Positions 6,207 to 13,282 of a stretch of 40,774 nucleotides of DNA are shown piece after piece. The DNA is from Angustibacter sp. Root456. GTDB lineage: Bacteria > Actinomycetota > Actinomycetes > Actinomycetales > Angustibacteraceae. A program made the position numbers and the translations under genes. The stretch spans positions 1 through 40,774 of the forward strand of contig NZ_LMER01000003.1 of the NCBI RefSeq assembly GCF_001426435.1, read 5' to 3'. The notes under the pieces are model-generated. The model worked only from the letters and a program-made list of their open reading frames with translations, had not been told where the DNA came from and searched no databases. The first letter of the stretch is position 1, and each line of letters opens with the position of its first letter.

Positions 6207-6902
6207 TCAGTCGAGGAGCGTGACGGTGTCGCCCACGGCGAGGGTGCCTGCGGTGACGACGTCCGCCATCGCCCCGAGCCGGACGTCCCGGGCGCCGAGC
6301 GCCTTGAGGTAGCGGCTGTCGCGCGGGAGGCCGGGCTGGCCCGCGTTCACCATGACGCAGCGCGGCATGCCCGCCCCGATGGTCAGCTCGACGCCGCCGA
6401 GCCGCAGGCGACGGCCCTGCCAGGCGTCTTCGGCGAAGGTATCGCCCTCGACGTCCACCACGACGTTGGCGCGGGCCCGGCGGGGGTCGACGCCGTCGCC
6501 GACGAGGTCGCTCCAGGCCCGCAGCGACCCGGTCGTCACCACGTGCACCGGGCACTCGTCGTGGTGGCGCACCGTGGTCTCCTCGCGCACGGTCACGGGG
6601 GTGCCGAGCAGGTCGCTCAGGCGCGCCGCCGTGGCCGGGTCGTCTCCGGCCAGCTCCTCGCCGCCCGGCAGCACCACGACGAGTTCACCGTCGACCACCC
6701 GGGAGGCGAGGTCGAGCAGGCCGTCCACGCGGCGGAAGCGGCGCGTGGTCTTGCCGCTGCCGATGCCGCCGTCCTCCAGGTAGACCCCCCAGCGCCGGTC
6801 GTGCGCGAGCCCTCGCGCCGTGACGTCGGCGGCGTCGAGCGACTCTCCGCCGACCGACTTGAGGGGGTAACGGTGCAGGGAGAGCACGCGGCCGACGTCC
6901 AT
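6207..6902 (-). CDS. MOSC-domain protein (molybdenum cofactor sulfurase C-terminal type)
   Basis: This 231-residue protein has the MOSC N-terminal beta-barrel (about 1-95, starting VGRVLSLHRYPLKSVGGESL) and a C-terminal MOSC domain (about 115-230). The latter contains DPRRARANVVVDVEG and the conserved cysteine segment PRCVMVN. MOSC proteins such as YcbX/YiiM take part in reduction of N-hydroxylated compounds or in sulfur transfer to molybdenum cofactor; which of these applies cannot be told. It has no fused ferredoxin domain. On the minus strand a TAGGGT -10-like hexamer ends six bases before the ATG, so the mRNA may be leaderless. The gene is divergent from clpP1 and convergent with tig. Confidence 0.88.
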   Translation of the reverse strand: MDVGRVLSLHRYPLKSVGGESLDAADVTARGLAHDRRWGVYLEDGGIGSGKTTRRFRRVDGLLDLASRVVDGELVVVLPGGEELAGDDPATAARLSDLLGTPVTVREETTVRHHDECPVHVVTTGSLRAWSDLVGDGVDPRRARANVVVDVEGDTFAEDAWQGRRLRLGGVELTIGAGMPRCVMVNAGQPGLPRDSRYLKALGARDVRLGAMADVVTAGTLAVGDTVTLLD

Positions 6903-6935
6903 GGCAGGACCCTAGAGGCCCCTCCGGGCCTGCTG

Positions 6936-6949
6936 CGCTCACGGCGAAC
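6936..6949. promoter_or_regulatory. ClgR-type operator upstream of clpP1
   Basis: CGCTCACGGCGAAC on the plus strand reads GTTCGCCGTGAGCG on the minus strand. This fits the GTTCGC-N5-GCG box described for the ClgR activator of clpP genes in Streptomyces and the CGCYNANRGCG core reported in Corynebacterium, both from memory. It lies about 110 bases before the clpP1 start, upstream of a weak promoter (TAGGGT at 6989-6994). That is a good place for an activator. It would link clpP1P2 transcription to the ClgR proteolytic-stress response. Confidence 0.65.
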
Positions 6950-7060
6950 ACGCGGCCGTCCCGGGAGTGGACCGTCGGGGGGCGACGTTAGGGTCCATGC
7001 AGGACGGCGACGGAGCCACCGCTTCGAGCCGGCAGTCACTTTGAGGATCGGGAGAACAGC

Positions 7061-7681
7061 GTGAGCGAGTTCGGCACCGTCACGGCCCAGGGGCCCGCGC
7101 AGGGCATGGGCCTGGACGACTCCATCTACAACCGGCTGCTGAAGGAGCGCATCATCTTCCTCGGCTCCGAGGTGCGCGACGAGAACGCCAACGCGATCTG
7201 CGCCCAGCTGCTGCTGCTGGCGGCCGAGGACCCCGAGCGCGACATCTGGCTCTACATCAACTCGCCCGGCGGGTCGGTCACGGCCGGTATGGCGATCTTC
7301 GACACGATGCAGTTCGTCAAGCCCGACGTCGCCACCGTGGCGATGGGCCTGGCCGCCTCGATGGGGCAGTTCCTGCTCTCCGCGGGCACCCCGGGCAAGC
7401 GCTACGCGACCCCGCACGCGCGGATCATGATGCACCAGCCGTCCGGCGGCATCGGCGGCACCGCGAGCGACATCAAGATCCAGGCCGAGCAGATGCTGCA
7501 CATCAAGCGACAGATGGCCGACCTGATCGCCCAGCACACCGGCCAGACCCTCGAGCAGATCGAGCGCGACTCCGACCGCGACCGCTGGTTCACGGCCGAG
7601 CAGGCCAAGGAGTACGGCTTCGTCGACCACGTCGTCGAGAGCGCCAGCGAGGCCCGCGAGGGCGGCGGCACCGACCGCTGA
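7061..7681 (+). CDS. clpP1: ATP-dependent Clp protease proteolytic subunit 1
   Basis: This 206-residue serine peptidase forms one of the two heptameric rings of the actinobacterial ClpP1P2 barrel, fed by ClpX or ClpC. The catalytic triad is visible: S100 in GLAASMGQ, H125 in IMMHQPSGG, and D174 in the SDRDRW segment. The ring-forming NSPGGS turn and handle helix are present. The N-terminus (about 17 residues) is a propeptide candidate, since ClpP1 is usually processed. GTG 7061 has GGAG at 7051-7054. It is followed by clpP2 after 47 bases, presumably as one transcript. A ClgR-like box upstream suggests stress control. Confidence 0.97.
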   Translation: MSEFGTVTAQGPAQGMGLDDSIYNRLLKERIIFLGSEVRDENANAICAQLLLLAAEDPERDIWLYINSPGGSVTAGMAIFDTMQFVKPDVATVAMGLAASMGQFLLSAGTPGKRYATPHARIMMHQPSGGIGGTASDIKIQAEQMLHIKRQMADLIAQHTGQTLEQIERDSDRDRWFTAEQAKEYGFVDHVVESASEAREGGGTDR

Positions 7682-7728
7682 CCCGCCCCTCGACCACACC
7701 CTTCGAACGATCAGGAGACTGAAGCGCG

Positions 7729-8409
7729 ATGAGCGTCCCCACCCCGTACGACGGCGGTCTGCGTCTGCCGTCCGGCCGACTGGCCGCCCCCGGCCCGAGC
7801 AGCCGCTACATCCTTCCCCAGTTCGAGGAGCGCACGTCCTACGGGATGAAGCGGCTCGACCCCTACACGAAGCTGTTCGAGGACCGCATCATCTTCCTCG
7901 GCGTGCAGGTCGACGACGCCTCGGCCGACGACATCATCGCCCAGCTGATCGTGCTGGAGTCGCAGGACCCCGACCGCGACATCCTCATGTACATCAACTC
8001 GCCCGGCGGATCGTTCACGGCGCTCACCGCGATCTACGACACGATGCAGTACGTCCGTCCCGACATCCAGACGTACTGCCTCGGCCAGGCCGCCTCGGCC
8101 GCGGCCGTCCTGCTCGGCGCCGGTGCCAAGGGCAAGCGCTACGCCCTGCCCAACGCCCGCGTGCTCATCCACCAGCCGGCGATGGCGGGCGGCGACTACG
8201 GCCAGGCGAGCGACATCGAGATCCAGGCCAACGAGGTGCTGCGCATGCGCACCTGGCTCGAGGACACCCTGGCGCTGCACACCGGCCGCACGACGGAGCA
8301 GGTGCGCACCGACATCGAGCGCGACAAGATCCTCACGGCCGACCTGGCCAAGGAGTACGGCCTCATCGACGAGGTGCTCGCGAGCCGCAAGGCCTCCGCG
8401 CAGGAGTGA
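7729..8409 (+). CDS. clpP2: ATP-dependent Clp protease proteolytic subunit 2
   Basis: This second ClpP paralogue has 226 residues. The triad is S123 in GQAASAAA, H148 in [10 protein letters not shown] and D199 in DIERDK. It has a longer N-terminus than ClpP1 (about 40 residues before [17 protein letters not shown]), consistent with a propeptide that is trimmed on maturation. ClpP1 and ClpP2 are both required for the active tetradecamer in actinobacteria. The ribosome site AGGAG lies at 7713-7717, eleven bases before ATG 7729, slightly far. The gene is co-oriented with clpP1 and clpX. Confidence 0.97.
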   Translation: MSVPTPYDGGLRLPSGRLAAPGPSSRYILPQFEERTSYGMKRLDPYTKLFEDRIIFLGVQVDDASADDIIAQLIVLESQDPDRDILMYINSPGGSFTALTAIYDTMQYVRPDIQTYCLGQAASAAAVLLGAGAKGKRYALPNARVLIHQPAMAGGDYGQASDIEIQANEVLRMRTWLEDTLALHTGRTTEQVRTDIERDKILTADLAKEYGLIDEVLASRKASAQE

Positions 8410-8585
8410 GCCGGCGTCCGGCGTCGGTCCCCGCGTGCGGTCGTCCGCTCTTGGCGTACACGGCTGACGCGGGGCCCGACACCAGGCTTCAATGAAGAGG
8501 GTGCCGCCCCGGGCGGGGTACCGTCGCTGGACCAAGCAGGACGTTCCGCCCGGGACGACAGCAGTGATCGAGGGAGGACCCCCAC

Positions 8586-9869
8586 GTGGCGCGCATCGGT
8601 GACGGTGGTGACCTGCTCAAGTGCTCTTTCTGCGGGAAGAGCCAGAAGCAGGTCAAGAAGCTGATCGCGGGCCCTGGGGTCTACATCTGCGACGAGTGCA
8701 TCGACCTGTGCAACGAGATCATCGAGGAGGAGCTCGCTGAGACCAGCGAGCTCGGCCTCGACGAGCTGCCCAAGCCGCGCGAGATCTTCGACTTCCTCGA
8801 GCAGTACGTCGTGGGCCAGGAGCCCGCCAAGAAGGCGCTGGCGGTCGCGGTCTACAACCACTACAAGCGCATCCAGGCCGGTGAGCCCGCCCGCAAGGGC
8901 GACGAGCCGATCGACCTGGCGAAGTCCAACATCCTGCTGATCGGCCCCACCGGCTGCGGCAAGACGTACCTGGCGCAGACCCTGGCGCGCATGCTCAACG
9001 TGCCCTTCGCCATCGCCGACGCCACCGCGCTCACCGAGGCCGGGTACGTCGGTGAGGACGTCGAGAACATCCTGCTCAAGCTGATCCAGGCCGCTGACTA
9101 CGACGTCAAGAAGGCCGAGACCGGCATCATCTACATCGACGAGGTCGACAAGATCGCCCGCAAGAGCGAGAACCCGTCGATCACCCGCGACGTCTCCGGT
9201 GAGGGTGTGCAGCAGGCGCTGCTGAAGATCCTCGAGGGCACCACCGCCTCGGTGCCGCCGCAGGGTGGGCGCAAGCACCCGCACCAGGAGTTCATCCAGA
9301 TCGACACGACGAACGTGCTGTTCATCGTGGGGGGTGCGTTCGCCGGGCTCGACAAGCTCATCGAGCAGCGCGCGGGAAGGAAGGGCCTCGGCTTCGGTGC
9401 CCAGTTGCACACCGCTGCAGACCCCACGGCCGACTCCTACGCCGACGTCATGCCCGAGGACCTCATGAAGTTCGGGCTGATCCCGGAGTTCATCGGCCGC
9501 CTGCCCGTCATCACGACGGTCTCGAACCTCGACCGCGACGCGCTGGTCAACATCCTCACCCAGCCGCGCAACGCGCTGTCGAAGCAGTACGTGCGGATGT
9601 TCGAGATCGACGGCGTCGAGCTGGAGTTCACCGACGACGCGCTCGAGGCGGTGGCTGACCAGGCCATCCTGCGCGGTACCGGCGCTCGTGGCCTGCGCGC
9701 CATCATGGAGGAGGTGCTGCTGCCGGTGATGTTCGACGTCCCCAGCGACGACGGCATCGCCCGCGTGGTGGTGACCAAGGAGGTCGTGCTCGACAACGTC
9801 AACCCGACGATCGTCCGGCGCGACACCCCGGAGCCGCGCAAGCGCACCCCGCGCGAGAAGTCCGCCTGA
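8586..9869 (+). CDS. clpX: ClpX, AAA+ unfoldase of the ClpXP protease
   Basis: The 427-residue protein has the N-terminal zinc-binding domain with C13, C16, C35 and C38 (substrate and adaptor recognition). The AAA+ module follows: Walker A GPTGCGKT at 120-127, with the Cys common in actinobacteria, and Walker [11 protein letters not shown] near 182. The ClpP-docking loop (GLGFGA) lies near 262. It unfolds tagged substrates and feeds them into ClpP1P2. GTG 8586 is preceded by GGGAGG. The 176-base gap after clpP2 contains no gene. It holds a short CTTCA-A-TGAAG inverted repeat at 8487-8497, so clpX may also have its own promoter. Confidence 0.97.
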   Translation: MARIGDGGDLLKCSFCGKSQKQVKKLIAGPGVYICDECIDLCNEIIEEELAETSELGLDELPKPREIFDFLEQYVVGQEPAKKALAVAVYNHYKRIQAGEPARKGDEPIDLAKSNILLIGPTGCGKTYLAQTLARMLNVPFAIADATALTEAGYVGEDVENILLKLIQAADYDVKKAETGIIYIDEVDKIARKSENPSITRDVSGEGVQQALLKILEGTTASVPPQGGRKHPHQEFIQIDTTNVLFIVGGAFAGLDKLIEQRAGRKGLGFGAQLHTAADPTADSYADVMPEDLMKFGLIPEFIGRLPVITTVSNLDRDALVNILTQPRNALSKQYVRMFEIDGVELEFTDDALEAVADQAILRGTGARGLRAIMEEVLLPVMFDVPSDDGIARVVVTKEVVLDNVNPTIVRRDTPEPRKRTPREKSA

Positions 9870-9876
9870 GCCGGTC

Positions 9877-10560
9877 GTGACCCGCGTCGCCCTCGAACGC
9901 GGGCGGACGTGGACGTTCGCCGCCGCCCTCGACTGGCCCGGCTGGTGCCGTCGGGCCAAGACCCGCGACGGCGACGAGGCGGCGCTCGAGGCGCTGCTCG
10001 CCTACGCCGGCCGGTACGCGCTCGTCGTCGGCGAGGAGTTCGCGCCCGGTGACCTCGAGGTCGTCGGCGCCGTCGCCGGCGACACCACCACCGACTTCGG
10101 CGCCCCGGCCGTGGCCGGTCCCTGGGACGACGTCTCCCTGACCGGTGCGGACGCCGCGCGCCAGGCCGACCTGCTGCAGGCGTGCTGGACGGCGCTCGAC
10201 CACGTCGCCGAGAGCTCGCCGGAGGAGCTGGCCAAGGGTCCCCGCGGCGGCGGCCGCGAGCGCACCGCCATGCTCGACCACGTCCGCGAGGCCGAGCGCG
10301 CCTACGCGCGCAAGCTGGCGATCGCCGTCCCTCCTCGCACGCCCTGGCCCGAGCAGCGGGCGCTCGTCGACGCAGCGGTGCGCTCGGGCGGCACGGGCGG
10401 CGCGTGGCCCCTGCGCTACGGCGTGCGGAGGATCGCGTGGCACGTCCTCGACCACGCCTGGGAGATGCAGGACCGCACCCCCCCCATCCCCCGTGATCAT
10501 GCACGCCAGACCACCCCACCCGCCGTGATCATGCACGCCAGACCACCCCACCCGCCGTGA
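9877..10560 (+). CDS. DinB-like superfamily protein with repeat-derived C-terminus
   Basis: The 227-residue product resembles the uncharacterised DinB/YfiT-like four-helix proteins of actinobacteria. Helical segments include RTAMLDHVREAERAYARKL and WPLRYGVRRIAWHVLDHAWE, whose spaced histidines could bind a metal ion as in DinB-fold thiol-dependent enzymes. The function is otherwise unknown. It starts at GTG 9877, only 7 bases after clpX, and may be co-transcribed with it. The oddity is the end: after the conserved-looking HAWEMQDR the frame runs into 32-bp repeats of the neighbouring cassette. About 22 residues (RDHARQTTPP... to the stop) are encoded by repeat DNA, so the original C-terminus was probably replaced when the repeats arrived. 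Confidence 0.7.
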   Translation: MTRVALERGRTWTFAAALDWPGWCRRAKTRDGDEAALEALLAYAGRYALVVGEEFAPGDLEVVGAVAGDTTTDFGAPAVAGPWDDVSLTGADAARQADLLQACWTALDHVAESSPEELAKGPRGGGRERTAMLDHVREAERAYARKLAIAVPPRTPWPEQRALVDAAVRSGGTGGAWPLRYGVRRIAWHVLDHAWEMQDRTPPIPRDHARQTTPPAVIMHARPPHPP

Positions 10561-10576
10561 TCATGCACGCCAGACC
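10490..10576 (+). repeat. Left arm: three 32-bp units
   Basis: Units start at 10491, 10523 and 10555, exactly 32 bases apart. The first two are identical, and the third is a 22-base piece that ends at the stop codon of the nuclease gene (10577). Each contains TGATCATGCAC. Upstream is a C-rich run (10478-10490) that mirrors the G-rich run outside the right arm. Confidence 0.9.
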
Positions 10577-11509
10577 TCACCAGCGGCGCAGGACGATCTG
10601 CGGCTCCAGCCCGAGCAGCTCCCCGACCGTCCGCTCGAGCCGCAACGACTGACCCCAGACGTGACCCCGGTGGAAGCCGACGACCTGCCACCCGAACTCC
10701 CGGTGCAGTCGGTCGCGGCGCTCGCCGTCGGCCCGCTGCTGGGCGGCGGTGGAGTGGAACTCCTCGCCGTCGTACTCGAAACCCACCCGGCGCGCCGGGT
10801 CCCCGAGGTCCAGTCGGTACACCTGCCGCCCCGACGCGTCGAGGATCGGCACCTGGGCGCACGGTCGAGGGAATCCGGCGTCCAGGATGCGCAGACGCAG
10901 CCACGACTCACCGAAGGACTCCGTGAGCGGCTCGCCGTAGCCGATGAGCTCGCGCGCCTGCGCGGCGCCGCGGTGGCCGGCGAAGCGTTCGAGCTCGCAT
11001 GCGGCCTCGGCCAGGTCGACCAGCGCGAGGTGCGCCGCGCTGTCGATGGCCGCGAGGGCCATGGGCCGCGGCAGCCAGCGGGCCAGGTCGAGCACCGTCC
11101 GCAGGTCGCTCGTGCGCGGCAGCACGAGGTCGTCGACGACGTCGTGGGACGCCAGCGGCGCGGCGTAGCAGCGCAGGCCGGCTCGGCGCACCGGGGTGCG
11201 TCCGGCGGGAACGACGCACTCGACGACGGGCAGCGCGTCCTCTGCGAGGCTCCACACGCGCCCCATCCCGCGCAGCCAGGCCACGGTGCTGCGGCAGAGG
11301 ACGCCGCCCGGCGGCAGCACCAAGGCGGCCGCTGCCGCTCGGGTCTGGACGTCGTCCGGCGCGTTCGCGTCGACGTAGACGCGGTGCAGGACCTCGCGAA
11401 CGGTGCCGGCGGTCACGAGTCGGTGGGCTCGGCGTCCCGTCATCTCTCGGGCGCGCGCGGCGAGGAAGGGGTGTCCGTCATTGAGCACCCTGGCAGCGTC
11501 GTGCACCAC
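10577..11509 (-). CDS. DUF559-type endonuclease-fold protein with AbiEi-like N-terminal domain
   Basis: This 310-residue protein has an N-terminal region (about 1-80) like the winged-helix domain of AbiEi-family antitoxins (AGTVREVLHRVYVDA). A middle helical region follows, and then a C-terminal DUF559 domain related to very-short-patch-repair endonucleases. Candidate PD-(D/E)XK residues are E201 in FGESWLRLR, D234 in VYRLDLGD, and E245 and D247 in FEYDGEE. All are present, so it may cut DNA; no substrate is known. It starts at GTG 11509, and an in-frame stop just upstream limits longer starts. Its stop codon abuts the left repeat and its start lies 27 bases inside the right repeat, so gene and repeats form a unit. 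Such genes are common and multicopy in actinobacteria, but their role is unsettled. Confidence 0.75.
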   Translation of the reverse strand: MVHDAARVLNDGHPFLAARAREMTGRRAHRLVTAGTVREVLHRVYVDANAPDDVQTRAAAAALVLPPGGVLCRSTVAWLRGMGRVWSLAEDALPVVECVVPAGRTPVRRAGLRCYAAPLASHDVVDDLVLPRTSDLRTVLDLARWLPRPMALAAIDSAAHLALVDLAEAACELERFAGHRGAAQARELIGYGEPLTESFGESWLRLRILDAGFPRPCAQVPILDASGRQVYRLDLGDPARRVGFEYDGEEFHSTAAQQRADGERRDRLHREFGWQVVGFHRGHVWGQSLRLERTVGELLGLEPQIVLRRW

Positions 11510-11536
11510 GACGTCTGGCCGTGCGCGTCATCCACA

Positions 11537-11596
11537 GGGGTGGTCTGGCGTGCATGATCACGGCGGGTGGGGTGGTCTGGCGTGCATGATCACGGG
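11537..11596 (-). repeat. Right arm: two 32-bp-spaced units, inverted
   Basis: Two inverted copies of the same unit start at 11537 and 11569. Together they equal the reverse complement of 10490-10549 with no mismatch over 60 bases. Confidence 0.92.
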
Positions 11597-11637
11597 CGGG
11601 GAGGGGGCAGGCGGGGAGGGGGGCAGGGGGGAGAGGG
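11594..11637 (+). other. G-rich tract with G-quadruplex potential
   Basis: The plus strand carries at least seven runs of three to six G separated by one to four bases (GGGCGGGGAGGGGG, then further runs to GAGAGGG). This fits the intramolecular G-quadruplex pattern several times over. It lies between the right repeat arm and the stop of the GGDEF-EAL gene. It mirrors a C-run outside the left arm. Confidence 0.6.
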
Positions 11638-11640
11638 CGG

Positions 11641-13122
11641 TCAGGCGGGGAGGGTGGCCCCGTCGGTCGAGTCCTGGGTGTCGCTGGGGTCATCGGCGAC
11701 GGCGGGACGGCGCAGCCGGCCCGCCGCGTGCTCGCTGGCCCACTCGAGCACCTCGGCCGCCACCATGGGGCGGGCGAACCAGAAGCCCTGCAGGTCGTCG
11801 CAGTCCATCTCCGACAGCCGGCTCGCCGTGGCCTCGGTCTCGACGCCCTCGGCGACGATCGTGAGGCCGAGGCGGTGGCCGAGCTCGATGATCGAGGTGA
11901 CGACGGCGTCGTCGTTGGGGGAGCGCTCGAGCGCGGTGATGAACTGGCGGTCGATCTTCAGCTGGTGCACGGGGAGCCCGCGCAGCTGGCTCAGGCTCGT
12001 GTAGCCGGCGCCGAAGTCGTCGACCGACACCTGGATCCCGCGGTCGCGCAGTGCCTCGACGACGGCGCGTGCGGTCTCGGGGTTGTCGGTGACGGCGCTC
12101 TCGGTGATCTCGAGGACGAGCAGCTCGGCTGGCCAGCGGTGCAGGGCCAGCACCTCCTCGACGATGCCGAGCAGGCCGAACTCGAGCGACACCGGCGAGA
12201 TGTTCACGGCGATGGACGCCTCGAGCCCCTGCGCCCGCCACCGCGAGGCGTCGCGGACGGCGGTGAGCAGCACCCAGCGCGTGAGGGCGTGGATCAGGCT
12301 GGTGCGCTCGGCGATCGGGATGAACTCGGCCGGCAGCAGCAACCCGCGCTCGGGGTGCTCCCAGCGCAGCAGCGCCTCGAAGCCCGCGAGCTCGTGGCCG
12401 GTGGCCCGGATGACGGGCTGGTAGCGCACGTGCAGCTGGTCGTCGAGCATCGCCTCACGCAGGTGGGCGAGGGTCTCGAGCCGGTCGGTGGAGTGGTCGT
12501 CGTAGGCCGGGTCGTAGGTCGCGACACCGGACCGCGAGCGCTTGGCCTGGTACATCGCGACGTCGGCGTGCTGCATGAGGTCGTTGAGCGTGCGGCCGTC
12601 CTGCGGCGCCACCGTGACGCCGATGCTGGCGCGGATGTCGATCGAGACACCTCGCGTGCGGAACTCGTTGAGCGTCAGGGCGCCCAGGATCCGCTTGGCC
12701 CGCACGCTCGCGCCCGACATGTTGATCGGGCCGCGGATCAAGATCGCGAACTCGTCCCCACCCAGCCGGGTCACCAGCGAGTCGCTGCCTGCCCCGGCCA
12801 CCAGCTGATGGGCCACCTCCACCAGCACCTCGTCACCGGCGACGTGCCCCAGGGTGTCGTTGACGTCCTTGAACCCGTCCAGGTCGACCAGCAGCAGGGC
12901 GGGGCCGTGGCTGCCGTTGCCGTCGAGGTCGTCCAGCCCGGCGAGCACCTGCTCGGCCGCCTCCGCGAGCAGCGTGCGGTTACCCAGCTGGGTCAACGGG
13001 TCACGGCGCGCCACCCGCTCGCGTTCGCGGTCGCGCAGCACCAGCAGCACAGCAAGGGCAGCGGCGGACGCGACCGCCACGACCACGCAGACGGTCGTGA
13101 CGACCAGAGCGATCCCACCCAT
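11641..13122 (-). CDS. Membrane-anchored GGDEF-EAL protein (c-di-GMP synthesis and breakdown)
   Basis: The 493-residue protein has one N-terminal transmembrane helix (about 4-29), a diguanylate cyclase domain (about 38-205) and a phosphodiesterase domain (about 215-470). The GGDEF motif is intact at 121-125. The EAL side keeps E249 in FEALLRW, N307, E338 in LEIT, D368-D369 in DDFGAGYTS, K389 and the EGVE loop, so both halves look active. No RxxD inhibitory site precedes GGDEF, and there is no PAS or other sensory domain, so the signal input is not evident. ATG 13122 has GGAGGG nine bases before it on the minus strand. It would tune cytoplasmic c-di-GMP at the membrane. Confidence 0.92.
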   Translation of the reverse strand: MGGIALVVTTVCVVVAVASAAALAVLLVLRDRERERVARRDPLTQLGNRTLLAEAAEQVLAGLDDLDGNGSHGPALLLVDLDGFKDVNDTLGHVAGDEVLVEVAHQLVAGAGSDSLVTRLGGDEFAILIRGPINMSGASVRAKRILGALTLNEFRTRGVSIDIRASIGVTVAPQDGRTLNDLMQHADVAMYQAKRSRSGVATYDPAYDDHSTDRLETLAHLREAMLDDQLHVRYQPVIRATGHELAGFEALLRWEHPERGLLLPAEFIPIAERTSLIHALTRWVLLTAVRDASRWRAQGLEASIAVNISPVSLEFGLLGIVEEVLALHRWPAELLVLEITESAVTDNPETARAVVEALRDRGIQVSVDDFGAGYTSLSQLRGLPVHQLKIDRQFITALERSPNDDAVVTSIIELGHRLGLTIVAEGVETEATASRLSEMDCDDLQGFWFARPMVAAEVLEWASEHAAGRLRRPAVADDPSDTQDSTDGATLPA

Positions 13123-13282
13123 GAGCCCGGTCCCTCCGCAGGACGCGTCCGCGGGACGCTCCCGCCGACCTCCGGTGCATCGGCAGGCTCGATGGTGCTC
13201 TTGAGTGACGATCTCCAGTCACGTTGGGCCGTCCGAGTGATGACCGCGGGTGACGCGGTGAACGACCCGGTGACGGCCGGAC

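Larger units (their letters stand above)
10490..11596. mobile_element. Nuclease cassette bounded by perfect 60-bp inverted repeats
   Basis: The 60 bases at 10490-10549 recur exactly, in inverted orientation, at 11537-11596. Between them lie a third partial repeat unit and one minus-strand gene of the DUF559 nuclease type. The whole is 1107 bp. Each arm is itself a tandem of a 32-bp unit beginning CCGTGATCATGCACGCCAGA. The cassette begins inside the 3' end of the DinB-like gene. No clear target duplication is seen. Perfect identity of both arms points to recent arrival or active correction. I know of no named element with this layout; calling it mobile is an inference. Confidence 0.55.

Noticed and set aside
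8410-8585. ClgR box before clpX
   Set aside because: No GTTCGC-N5-GCG match was found in this gap; only a weak CTTCA-A-TGAAG inverted repeat.
10491-10576. CRISPR-like array reading of the 32-bp repeats
   Set aside because: Units are joined directly with no variable spacers, and there are inverted copies; no cas genes.
10491-11596. The 32-bp repeats as simple transcription terminators
   Set aside because: The unit has no strong self-complementary stem and no T run; tandem exact copies in inverted arms are not terminator-like.
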